Positions 1-6,662 are shown, counted from the stretch's first letter. The stretch is DNA of 7,231 bases from G020348385 sp964580235 (GCA_964580235.1 CAZOJY010000147.1:1-7231); one strand, 5' to 3'. The notes: generated by a model not told the origin, from the sequence alone. Numbers and translations are program-made.

Positions 1-642
1 GTGATAAAAAAGGGCAGCCCTCCTATAACATTGATAGGATGGTCTTGGGGAGCCTGGTTGAGTTATATATTTGCGGCCGAAAACGCGGCCCTGGTAAAAA
101 AGCTTGTCCTTATAGCGAGTGGGCCCTTCGAAGAAAAATATGCTCGCGATATCATGAGAGTGCGCCTCGGCCGGCTGAGTGAAGCCGATGCCGCGGAAGC
201 CCTTCTGCTGATCAATGTCTTAGAAAAACCAGGGAGGAGAGGGCGCTCGGCCGGCAAAGATGATGCTCTTTGGCGTCTTGGAAAAATACTCTCAAAAGCC
301 GATTCATTCGAATTCATCCCTCATAAAAATCATAGGCTGGGATGCCGGTACGACATCTACCAAAATGTGTGGAGACAAGCCTCAAACCTGCGAAGCAGCG
401 GGAAGCTCTTGGAATACGGAAAGAAAATCAAATGTCCAGTGGCGGCGATCCATGGCGATTATGATCCTCATCCTGCCGAAGGGATCAATCGCCCACTAGC
501 TCGAATCCTCAAGGATTTCCGCTTCATACTATTGAAAAAATGCGGCCACACACCTTGGATTGAACGTTGGGCCAAAGACAGATTTTATGATGTGCTCCGG
601 ACCGAATTGGACAAGCCAACCTCAGTCTCAATTTCAAGCTAG
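1..642 (+). CDS. Alpha/beta hydrolase, 5'-truncated by the window edge
   Basis: C-terminal part of an alpha/beta-fold hydrolase; the substrate cannot be told. Numbering from the GTG at base 1, the nucleophile elbow GWSWG is at residues 13-17 with Ser15 as nucleophile. It is followed by a strand reading KKLVLIASGPF, typical of the family. The likely acid is Asp155 in HGDYDP (151-156), and the likely catalytic histidine is His183 in CGHTPW. A lid region occupies roughly residues 45-135. The nucleophile normally lies 80-100 residues into such proteins, so the N-terminal strands and the oxyanion-hole motif are probably upstream of the window and the GTG is probably an internal valine codon. No signal peptide can be assessed. 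The gene ends convergent with the oxidoreductase, 85 bp away, and I see no strong terminator between them. The fold is well supported; the function is open. Confidence 0.85.
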   Translation: MIKKGSPPITLIGWSWGAWLSYIFAAENAALVKKLVLIASGPFEEKYARDIMRVRLGRLSEADAAEALLLINVLEKPGRRGRSAGKDDALWRLGKILSKADSFEFIPHKNHRLGCRYDIYQNVWRQASNLRSSGKLLEYGKKIKCPVAAIHGDYDPHPAEGINRPLARILKDFRFILLKKCGHTPWIERWAKDRFYDVLRTELDKPTSVSISS

Positions 643-727
643 AGCTGATAAGCCGCATACAAGCCGGTTTGAGGAATTGATCCGGATCCCCAAAAAGATG
701 TGAATTGAAAGAATGTTTATTCCAAAA

Positions 728-1744
728 TTAAGGGATGAGCACGACCTTCCCTATATTTTGACGTTCTTCGATATACAAATGGGCCTCAGCGGCCTTCTCA
801 AATGGAAAAACACGGTCCACATGAGGTCTTACCCATCCTTCTTCAACACCTTGAATAATCTCTTCCATCCAGGGACGCATCCTGTGCACGATCCCCCACA
901 TATGGCCGATATTTACACCGAATACACCCTTGTTGGCATTCATCAACCTCACAGGGTGAAACCGGGGCATTTGCAGGACTGCCCTTACCAGGTTAAATTT
1001 TGCACTGAACCGCGTCTGGATTGCTGTCGATAATCCAAACGAGCCTAGCCGTCCGGTTCGTGCCAGGGCTCGATAGCTCTTCCGGATGTTTTTGCCGCCG
1101 ATCGGATCTATGATCAAATCAAACCCCTGCCCATTTGTTAATTTTTGGCTTTTTGCCAACCAATCTTGCGTTCTATAGTCAATCGCATATTTTAAACCCC
1201 GTTGCCTCAAAAAATCATGTTTATGGCCGCTTGCCGTGCCAAAAGGTATTGCACCGATATGTTTTGCAAGATCCAGAGCAGCAAGTCCCACGCCGCTTCC
1301 TGCGTTATGGATCAACAGCCGCTCCTCCTTTTTCAAGCCCCCCATCACAACCAGCAGTTGATACGCAGTCATATAATTAACGGGAACAGCGGCACCTTCT
1401 TCAAAACTCAACAATTCAGGCTTTTTAAAGACATAAGACACGGGAGTAATGACTTTTTCGGAGTATCCGCCAAATCGCGTTGCGGCGATGACAGGATCTT
1501 CCACCATGGATGCTTCCACGTCCTCTCCGACTGATTCGATCAATCCTGAGACTTCATACCCCACCACACATGGCTTTTTTGGCGCGTCGGGATAAATTCC
1601 TTTGCGAGCCATGATATCCGCAAAATTGACACCGGCTGCTTTAACATTGATTTTTACATCTCCTTTACCCGGTCGAGGTTCGTCAACCTCGCGTATCTTC
1701 AAAACTCCAGCATCCCCGGTCTTTGTCATCACAATTTGCCGCAT
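728..1744 (-). CDS. Zinc-independent MDR oxidoreductase (NADPH:quinone reductase / VAT1-like)
   Basis: A 338-residue cytosolic medium-chain dehydrogenase/reductase, expected to reduce quinones or enones with NADPH. The N-terminal GroES-like half carries AGVNFADIMARKG (37-49) and VVGYEVSG (60-67). The Rossmann half begins after PVNYMTAYQLL (121-131), and its dinucleotide loop is HNAGSGVGLAA (146-156). The zinc-binding cysteines and histidine of alcohol dehydrogenases are absent, as in the quinone oxidoreductase and VAT1 branches. The MRQIVMTKTG opening and PVNYMTAYQLLVVMGGL resemble VAT1-like proteins as I remember them. I place the start at the ATG at 1744: it has an AAGGGA ribosome site six bases upstream, and a longer version starting at 1786 would overlap the promoter -10 box. 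The usual GD-R-V turn after the GroES core reads VEDPVIA here, a small oddity. It is transcribed divergently from the secreted zinc hydrolase. The exact substrate is unknown. Confidence 0.92.
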   Translation of the reverse strand: MRQIVMTKTGDAGVLKIREVDEPRPGKGDVKINVKAAGVNFADIMARKGIYPDAPKKPCVVGYEVSGLIESVGEDVEASMVEDPVIAATRFGGYSEKVITPVSYVFKKPELLSFEEGAAVPVNYMTAYQLLVVMGGLKKEERLLIHNAGSGVGLAALDLAKHIGAIPFGTASGHKHDFLRQRGLKYAIDYRTQDWLAKSQKLTNGQGFDLIIDPIGGKNIRKSYRALARTGRLGSFGLSTAIQTRFSAKFNLVRAVLQMPRFHPVRLMNANKGVFGVNIGHMWGIVHRMRPWMEEIIQGVEEGWVRPHVDRVFPFEKAAEAHLYIEERQNIGKVVLIP

Positions 1745-1750
1745 GGTGTA

Positions 1751-1756
1751 TCCCTT
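1751..1756 (-). promoter_or_regulatory. Ribosome binding site that sets the oxidoreductase start
   Basis: On the minus strand AAGGGA lies six bases before the ATG at 1744. The longer in-frame start at 1786 has no such site and sits inside the predicted promoter. Confidence 0.7.
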
Positions 1757-1781
1757 GCTTTCCCGAATATTGCGAATTGCG

Positions 1782-1811
1782 AGCATAACATAGGGAAAAC
1801 GCTGGAGTCAA
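1782..1811 (-). promoter_or_regulatory. Sigma70-like promoter of the oxidoreductase
   Basis: On the minus strand TTGACT (1811-1806) is followed after 18 bp by TATGCT (1787-1782), a good match to -35 and -10 consensus boxes. Transcription would begin near 1775, giving a leader of about 30 bases that contains the AAGGGA ribosome site. Predicted from sequence only. Confidence 0.6.
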
Positions 1812-1832
1812 TGCGGGATGGCCATAATTAAA

Positions 1833-1861
1833 TTGAATATCGGTCAAGCAACAGATATAAT
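1833..1861 (+). promoter_or_regulatory. Sigma70-like promoter of the secreted zinc hydrolase
   Basis: TTGAAT (1833-1838), a 17-bp spacer and a perfect TATAAT (1856-1861). The predicted start near 1868 gives a leader of about 45 bases ending in GGGAG (1901-1905), seven bases before the ATG. Its -35 box lies only 21 bp from that of the divergent oxidoreductase promoter, so one bound regulator could affect both. Confidence 0.65.
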
Positions 1862-1912
1862 TATACCGCTGTTGCCTTTGGTTTATCCGATGCCTAAAAA
1901 GGGAGCATTTCT

Positions 1913-2965
1913 ATGATTTCAAAAAATATTTCTATAGTTATTTTATTGTTTTTTTGCAGTGTTTTGATCGCAAATCCGACGCCTTGCCAGGAGACATTAA
2001 AAGTTGGCAGTGTTGCTTGTTCTGCAGGAGAGTTGAAATCGGGATTTATTAAAGTTCCGGCCGGAACGGATGGACCTGGAATCCAGATTCCCATAACACT
2101 TGTGAATGGAAGCAAAAACGGTCCGGTACTTGCTTTGACTGCAGGCATTCACGGCTACGAGTATCCTCCCATCCTGGCTCTCCAGAGGCTCAAAAAGCAA
2201 CTCGATCCCGCAAAAATAAGTGGGGCTGTCATTTTGGTCCATGTTATTAACATCCCTTCTTTTCTCAAACGGACGATCTACTATAATCCTTTTGACTGGA
2301 AGAACCAGAACCGTGTTTTTCCAGGTATTATCGATGGCACCATGACCGAGCGGATTGCTTTTCAGATCACGGACCAAGTGTTGAAACAATGTGATTATCA
2401 TTTGGATCTCCACTGCGGAGATGGCAATGAGGACCTCATGACGTATCTTTATTACACAGAAACAGGCAATCCCGAATTGGACAATAAAACTAAAGCATTG
2501 GCCATAAATTTCGGATTCAAAACTATCATTCATGTAGCCGCCAATCCCAAGGTGCAGAAAGCTTCTATGTGTGCCAACGCATCATTATTCATGGGGAAAC
2601 CTGCTATAACAGTGGAATGCGGCAAGCTTGGCCGGACTGATGAGCAGGACATCGCTGTCATCTTGCACGGTTGTTCGAATATTCTGAAATATTTAAAAAT
2701 GATCGATGGTGATCCCGACTTGTTGTGCAATCCGGTATGGGTCAAGAAAACAACCTATATCAGATCAGAACACGAAGGGATATTCTATCCACTGACTCGA
2801 GGAGGAGCTCACGTCCAAAGAAGCGAACTTCTCGGCTATCTGACAGATTTTTTTGGGAACATCATTCAGAAAGCCGTTGCACCTCACGATGGTATCGTCA
2901 TGTACATCATTGCCACGCCACCGATGAGCGAAGGAGAGCCGATGGTTAAAATCGGCGGCTTTTAA
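1913..2965 (+). CDS. Exported succinylglutamate desuccinylase/aspartoacylase-family zinc hydrolase
   Basis: A 350-residue protein of the AstE/AspA branch of the zinc carboxypeptidase-like superfamily, which cleaves N-acyl amino acids or related amides. Expected zinc ligands are His80 and Glu83 in GIHGYE and His167 in DLHCGD. The family motif NRVFPG is at 133-138. Glu235 in TVECGKLG is the likely catalytic base. A C-terminal beta-rich part (about 280-350) fits the lid domain of the family. The N-terminus has one basic residue, a hydrophobic core (about 7-20) and a polar NPTPCQ stretch, which reads as a Sec signal peptide. No convincing lipobox is seen, so the product is probably periplasmic or secreted. 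The start is set by GGGAG seven bases before the ATG. Classical AstE and AspA are cytosolic, so the export signal argues against arginine catabolism and for an extracytoplasmic acyl-amino-acid or peptide-like substrate. The exact substrate is not determinable. Confidence 0.88.
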   Translation: MISKNISIVILLFFCSVLIANPTPCQETLKVGSVACSAGELKSGFIKVPAGTDGPGIQIPITLVNGSKNGPVLALTAGIHGYEYPPILALQRLKKQLDPAKISGAVILVHVINIPSFLKRTIYYNPFDWKNQNRVFPGIIDGTMTERIAFQITDQVLKQCDYHLDLHCGDGNEDLMTYLYYTETGNPELDNKTKALAINFGFKTIIHVAANPKVQKASMCANASLFMGKPAITVECGKLGRTDEQDIAVILHGCSNILKYLKMIDGDPDLLCNPVWVKKTTYIRSEHEGIFYPLTRGGAHVQRSELLGYLTDFFGNIIQKAVAPHDGIVMYIIATPPMSEGEPMVKIGGF

Positions 2966-2972
2966 TTTTTTT
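2946..2972 (+). terminator. Weak terminator-like hairpin at the end of the zinc hydrolase gene
   Basis: TTAAAA (2946-2951) and TTTTAA (2960-2965) form a 6-bp stem around an 8-base GC-rich loop, directly followed by seven T residues (2966-2972). The stem is all A/T and overlaps the stop codon, so its strength is doubtful. Confidence 0.25.
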
Positions 2973-2980
2973 GTAAACAG

Positions 2981-3181
2981 CGAAGCATAAAGGAAGAAGC
3001 TTACAAAGTTTCTCTGGGTCGCGTACGAGGTGTCTTGGTTCGTTCTCAATCAGTTTTTGGGACAATTGGCTCTTCTATACAGACAATGGTCGGCGGGAAT
3101 ATCACTTTTTTCTACAGAGCGTTGTAAGCAAACAAGGGAAGCCTGCTTCATCATGAATATAGAAGCATCAGCTGTCAAATA
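2981..3181 (+). pseudogene. Relic of a YbjQ/DUF74-like gene, truncated and frameshifted
   Basis: The gap after the zinc hydrolase holds a decayed coding stretch. In the same frame as that gene, 2990-3127 reads KEEAYKVSLGRVRGVLVRSQ, then SVFGTIGSSIQTMVGGNITF, then FYRAL and a TAA at 3125-3127. Shifting to the next frame at about 3123 gives CKQTREACFIMNIEASAVK and a TAA. Joined, this matches my memory of the YbjQ (UPF0145/DUF74) pattern: a glycine- and valine-rich VRG-VR opening, a VGGNIT centre, and a (L)C-x-x-TREEA-x-x-LM helix. There is no start codon or ribosome site, the N-terminal strand is missing, and the C-terminal strands after about SAV are gone, ending close to the carboxypeptidase stop. 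I read it as a gene fossil with one frameshift near 3122-3125. YbjQ-type proteins form small pentameric rings of uncertain function. Chance resemblance is the main alternative. Confidence 0.55.
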
Positions 3182-3190
3182 AAAAATGGA

Positions 3191-5113
3191 TTACTTGCCG
3201 ATCACGATATCCTTGGATAACACGCCTCCTCGCGTCGAGGTGTATCGGACAGTGCATTTTGTGTTCTCGATGTCATTCAGCCGGATTTTAAAAGTCACCT
3301 TAATCTTATCGTTTCCTGGAATACGGCCTATTTCGATATAGGGTTGATTTTTTTCAGGGGAAGTAATCTCGACCTTTGACCTTTTTGTTGGTTCTGTTTG
3401 CTGGCCCCTTGGTCTTCCTCCGTACATGCCTCTGAATCGCCCTCTTCCTTCGGCTCGCCTCGGAAGCATTCCCGCGGGGAACTCCAGTGTGATCCTGTCC
3501 GGCCTGACGATTTTCACGAGCTGTGCTTGTTTAAGAGCTGTGGGAAGAAATCCCTGGTTTTCGACTTCTATGGTGAATTCTCCATCCTTTTCTGCAATCA
3601 CAGGATCATGCATCACGACCATCGGAAGACTGCCGGCAAGCATCAGGTTAAAGCGAGCCTCTTTTTCTGCCCATTTTTCCAGCAGTTCAGGCGGGGGATT
3701 CTGGCGGAAGAATTTTCCATCCCAACCCCCGACTTCGACTTCTCCGTATAAGGGATGGATCACTTTTGTCCATGGCTGGAACCGATTCACCAAAAGCTCT
3801 TTGTCATTGTACTGCAATCGATCCCATTCATCCGTCACTTTATTTCCATCATAATCGCCGACCCGCCCCCCATTCCAAAGTTCATCCCCGTACCAGATGG
3901 CTCCATAATACCAGTAGCCAAAATCCGGGCTGTGCCCGAACAACGGCCTGCCCCTTCCGTAATCTTGGTAGACATCTCCGGCTCGTTCGTATCCTGTGAT
4001 CTCTCGGCCTTTTTCATCAAAGTATTTATATAAGGCAAGATCCTCAGGATACATGCGTTCTTCGCTGGGGGAAGTCGATGGGGGTCTCAAATGCATGGGA
4101 ACGGTCGTGTCCATGGTGTTCATAACAGAAATGTTCGGATGTTCCAGCACGAACAGCACCAGGGAGCGAGTTTCCACCTCTGACAGCGGATATGCACCGG
4201 CACCGCGCTGACTATACCCACGGCCGGTCGCTTCTTCCATTGGGCGCCAATTTTCAGGATAGTTTCTGTGGAGGTCGAGCCCTCCAATCCCGTCCTCGTT
4301 AATTCTCCCGTCTCCATCATTGTCGATACCCTCAGACATGATGTCGTAGGTGCCGTCTCCGTTTTCAGCAAATTTCATCAAACGGCCCCTTGGGTCGCGC
4401 GGATCTATCACGAATCTCCCTTTTCCCTTTTCCACTTTGACGCGCATCTGCCGGATCTGACCATCCCCATCCAGATCTTCTGCTGGATCCTCATCCAGAA
4501 GTCCGTCTCCATCATTGTCATAGGGACGAACCGTGCTGCGGAGCGTTTGAGCAGTCTCCAAATACAGCAGACTCCCATCCGGATTGTTTTTGGGGCGGAA
4601 GTAAAATGCGAACTTGTCTAAGAGGCGCGTTACTTCAGGATCGCTTCCATAATGAGTTAACATGTGGTGCAGCATCCAAAAGGCTGACTCTGCAGCGGTA
4701 ACCTCACCGCTGTGACGGTTCCCATCGATAAACATCGCTGGTTTATCCGTATCTTTCCCCTTTTTTTTATTCGTGACCGTGAGCTGGTAAATTTCCCTTC
4801 CCCCAAAGCTTTTAGCCACAACATAAAGGTCGACAAGGTCAGGATATTCTTCAGCCCACTTTTTGAACCACTCAACCATCTCCGTGTAGGTGTGGTAGTG
4901 TTTGAAATCCATCACGCCTTTTTGGAGAGGTTTTGTCTCGTCATAGAAGCTTCGAGGGAAAAAGCTCGGGCCGTGGCGGTATCCTGCCACCGTCCAGTAT
5001 TTAGATTCATTTTTGTTTTGAGATTGGTCCTGCGCTAATATTATGCTAAATGGTAATGCAATAAAGCATAATGTTACTGCCGCTAGTGCAAGTGTGTTTT
5101 TCGTTGTTCTCAT
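3191..5113 (-). CDS. Secreted M14-family zinc carboxypeptidase with DxDGDG loops and C-terminal beta domain
   Basis: A 640-residue exported metallopeptidase expected to trim peptides outside the cytoplasm. Signal peptide: MRTTK, a hydrophobic core (8-26), and a likely signal peptidase I site after ILA-Q (about 28). The M14 domain runs from about 70 to 430. First zinc motif is HSGE with His134 and Glu137; NPDG is at 177-180; the substrate-binding RNYP is at 283-286; Glu411 in DELW fits the catalytic glutamate. Between NPDG and RNYP lies an insert with loops such as DNDGDG (199-204), DLDGDG (213-218) and DNDGDG (264-269), which likely bind calcium; I recall this insert from a known M14 subgroup. 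The third zinc histidine, expected near 336, reads Asp in NTMDTT, with His341 nearby. Residues about 505-640 look like a beta-sandwich domain interrupted by an Arg/Gly-rich linker (552-571). AAAGGAG lies six bases before the ATG, 17 bp after the phosphofructokinase gene, so it is probably its operon partner. Confidence 0.92.
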   Translation of the reverse strand: MRTTKNTLALAAVTLCFIALPFSIILAQDQSQNKNESKYWTVAGYRHGPSFFPRSFYDETKPLQKGVMDFKHYHTYTEMVEWFKKWAEEYPDLVDLYVVAKSFGGREIYQLTVTNKKKGKDTDKPAMFIDGNRHSGEVTAAESAFWMLHHMLTHYGSDPEVTRLLDKFAFYFRPKNNPDGSLLYLETAQTLRSTVRPYDNDGDGLLDEDPAEDLDGDGQIRQMRVKVEKGKGRFVIDPRDPRGRLMKFAENGDGTYDIMSEGIDNDGDGRINEDGIGGLDLHRNYPENWRPMEEATGRGYSQRGAGAYPLSEVETRSLVLFVLEHPNISVMNTMDTTVPMHLRPPSTSPSEERMYPEDLALYKYFDEKGREITGYERAGDVYQDYGRGRPLFGHSPDFGYWYYGAIWYGDELWNGGRVGDYDGNKVTDEWDRLQYNDKELLVNRFQPWTKVIHPLYGEVEVGGWDGKFFRQNPPPELLEKWAEKEARFNLMLAGSLPMVVMHDPVIAEKDGEFTIEVENQGFLPTALKQAQLVKIVRPDRITLEFPAGMLPRRAEGRGRFRGMYGGRPRGQQTEPTKRSKVEITSPEKNQPYIEIGRIPGNDKIKVTFKIRLNDIENTKCTVRYTSTRGGVLSKDIVIGK

Positions 5114-5130
5114 TGGAAACTCCTTTCTTT

Positions 5131-6336
5131 TTAAAAATCGCTTGTCATGATAAACAGGGGTTTATCAGTGAAGCTTTTATAATAGGGCCGAAGCCTTTCT
5201 GTGTTGTAATATTTGGCCACGTCCACCGCTTTTTTGGTGCTGGTGACTGATTCGATCGGGACATTCCCATATTTTCCATTTCTCAAGCTGACCAAACGCC
5301 CGGAAATTCCTTTTAATACGAGGTCCAAAGCCAGGTTGCCAAATGCCATAGGGACAATGGAATCGATGGCATCCGGGTCCCCGCAGCGAACGAGATAGCT
5401 CAACCTCTGGTTGATCAGATTGATCTGGCGGCCGTTGTTGTATTTTGGGGAGAGTTTTTTCAACTGGTCGGAGACCAAATCTCCGATGCCGCCAAGTTTT
5501 TTATGCCCGAACATATCATGACCGTCTCCTTCAAATACCATATCCCCACCTTTAAACATCGCTCCCTCTGAAACCAGAACAACGGAATAGTGGCTGGGAT
5601 TTGTCCCCCTGTCTTTAGTCAGAAGCTCGCACAACCGCTCTATATTGAATTTATGTTCGGGAATGACGCAGCGGTTAGCTGCCCCGGCCATGGTCGGCAG
5701 AAGGGCAGTAAATCCTGCATATCGGCCGAATACTTCGATCACGAGGAACCGTTCATGCGAACCCGCGGTCGTCCGGAGGGAATGAGTGAGAGATATGGTC
5801 CGGGTTACGCATGTGCTGAAGCCGATGCAGTAATCCGTACCGGGCACATCATTATCCATTGTTTTTGGGATCCCGATGACTTTAATCCCTTTTTCGTGAA
5901 GCTGGACTCCGTAGCTCAGAGTGTCATCCCCTCCGATGGGAATAAGATAGTCTATGCCCAGGGCATCCAAATTTTTGAGAACTTCAGGGGTCAGATCATT
6001 TATTTTTTGGTTGTATTTGTTACGGAGGTGTTCGGGAACATTGACATTAGGGACATGGCTGGGTCGGGTGCGTGAGGTATGGAGAAATGTGCCGCCGGTG
6101 CGGCCGACCTTATTGACGAGTTCTTCGCTCAACACCTGACAATGGACCATATCGGGACAGGCGATTTCCCTGTTCATTTCGATCAAACCGGCCCATCCCT
6201 TTCGGATACCGATCACCTCGAATCCTTCCCGGATTGCCCGGATCGTCACTGCCCGGATGGCAGGGTTCAAACCAGGGACGTCGCCTCCTCCGGTGAGGAT
6301 TCCGATCCTGCCTTTTAGTTTGTTCACATTTGCCAT
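5131..6336 (-). CDS. 6-phosphofructokinase, probably diphosphate-dependent
   Basis: A 401-residue cytosolic enzyme phosphorylating fructose 6-phosphate to the 1,6-bisphosphate in glycolysis. From the chosen start, the phosphoryl-donor loop TGGGDVPGLN is at 15-24, GGDDT at 135-139 and PKTMDND at 157-163 with the catalytic aspartates. EVFGRYAG (201-208), IPE (225-227) and VRCGDPDAID (316-325) are the sugar-phosphate side motifs. E. coli ATP-type PfkA has Gly at position 104 (GGDG) and Gly at 124 (PGTIDND); here these are Asp138 and Lys158, the pair established for diphosphate-dependent enzymes. That makes EC 2.7.1.90 more likely than the ATP enzyme, and the step reversible. The length is nearer the ~400-residue diphosphate/ATP group than the 320-residue PfkA. 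The start is the ATG at 6336 with AGGAG six bases upstream, rather than the TTG at 6354. It is the first gene of an operon with the M14 peptidase. Donor specificity is inferred from two residues only. Confidence 0.93.
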   Translation of the reverse strand: MANVNKLKGRIGILTGGGDVPGLNPAIRAVTIRAIREGFEVIGIRKGWAGLIEMNREIACPDMVHCQVLSEELVNKVGRTGGTFLHTSRTRPSHVPNVNVPEHLRNKYNQKINDLTPEVLKNLDALGIDYLIPIGGDDTLSYGVQLHEKGIKVIGIPKTMDNDVPGTDYCIGFSTCVTRTISLTHSLRTTAGSHERFLVIEVFGRYAGFTALLPTMAGAANRCVIPEHKFNIERLCELLTKDRGTNPSHYSVVLVSEGAMFKGGDMVFEGDGHDMFGHKKLGGIGDLVSDQLKKLSPKYNNGRQINLINQRLSYLVRCGDPDAIDSIVPMAFGNLALDLVLKGISGRLVSLRNGKYGNVPIESVTSTKKAVDVAKYYNTERLRPYYKSFTDKPLFIMTSDF

Positions 6337-6342
6337 GACAAT

Positions 6343-6347
6343 CTCCT
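6343..6347 (-). promoter_or_regulatory. Ribosome binding site that sets the phosphofructokinase start
   Basis: AGGAG on the minus strand lies six bases before the ATG at 6336. The in-frame TTG at 6354 lies upstream of this site and has no site of its own, so it is unlikely to be used. Confidence 0.8.
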
Positions 6348-6356
6348 GATTCAATT

Positions 6357-6385
6357 ACATTACGCGCTGGTTCGGTGAATGTCAA
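6357..6385 (-). promoter_or_regulatory. Candidate promoter of the phosphofructokinase operon
   Basis: On the minus strand a perfect TTGACA (6385-6380) is followed after 17 bp by TAATGT (6362-6357), a poor -10 box. Initiation near 6350 would leave only a few bases before AGGAG, so the real -10 may differ or a second promoter may lie upstream. The -35 box is the convincing part. Confidence 0.4.
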
Positions 6386-6388
6386 TCC

Positions 6389-6405
6389 AATGAAATCGTT
6401 TCATT
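6389..6405. promoter_or_regulatory. Perfect 7-bp inverted repeat, operator-like, next to the phosphofructokinase promoter
   Basis: AATGAAA-TCG-TTTCATT is a perfect inverted repeat of seven bases per arm around a three-base centre. It lies three bases upstream of the TTGACA box in the direction of transcription. Position and symmetry suggest a binding site for a dimeric repressor or activator. It resembles LacI/CcpA-type sites (TGAAA..TTTCA with CG near the centre), but its odd spacing does not fit the CcpA cre consensus exactly. The regulator is unknown. Confidence 0.45.
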
Positions 6406-6662
6406 TATGCAGCGCCCGCTATAAAATAAGAATAGGAGATGGCCCCTGGCTTAAATGGTGGTGTCGTTGGCTTCTTCATAAACTCAAGCTCTAGTAATAC
6501 ATCAGCGAAGAAATCTTACAAGAAATGATCAAAATATTCGAAGATGCTCGATTTAATGTCATGAATGAGTAGGTTCGAGAACCCGTTGACAGGGGAAGAA
6601 CTGATATTTAACTACTTTTCTTATAGTGAGCATCAGGATTATCTGCTATCATAATTTGAACT
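6406..6662. other. Intergenic stretch with no supportable gene
   Basis: About 260 bp, AT-rich by eye, between the operator-like repeat and the VOC relic. All three plus frames are broken by stops. The longest open pieces on either strand are peptides of about 20-35 residues, none with a good ribosome site and start or a family I recognise. Two plus-strand pieces (about 6498-6572 and 6565-6654) read like ordinary protein sequence and could be further relic material. No tRNA, terminator or repeat is supported. Confidence 0.5.

Noticed and set aside
643..727. Terminator between the convergent hydrolase and oxidoreductase
   Set aside because: Only short matches (CCGG arms, GATCCGGATC) are seen, with no stable stem and T-run.
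1997..2533. 178-codon open frame on the minus strand
   Set aside because: It lies wholly inside the well supported zinc hydrolase gene on the other strand and shows no family motif.
3138..3167. TGCTTC...GAAGCA inverted repeat as a terminator for the carboxypeptidase operon
   Set aside because: The stem is only six bases with a 12-base loop, there is no T-run on the minus-strand side, and it lies within the YbjQ-like relic.
5590..6075. 161-codon open frame on the plus strand
   Set aside because: It is antisense to the phosphofructokinase and its translation has no recognisable domain or ribosome site.
6337..6354. Longer phosphofructokinase starting at the TTG at 6354
   Set aside because: The AGGAG at 6343-6347 lies downstream of this TTG and is ideally placed for the ATG at 6336.
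6439..6528. Small plus-strand ORF beginning MAPGLNGG
   Set aside because: The GGAG-like site abuts the ATG with no spacing, the peptide is low-complexity (SSSSNTS), and no family is recognised.
6572..6584. GGTTCGAGAACCC, resembling a tRNA T-arm
   Set aside because: No acceptor stem, D-arm or anticodon arm can be built around it; it is a short chance hairpin.
6586..6591. TTGACA as a promoter -35 box on the plus strand
   Set aside because: At 16-18 bp spacing there is no acceptable -10 box, and no intact gene lies downstream.
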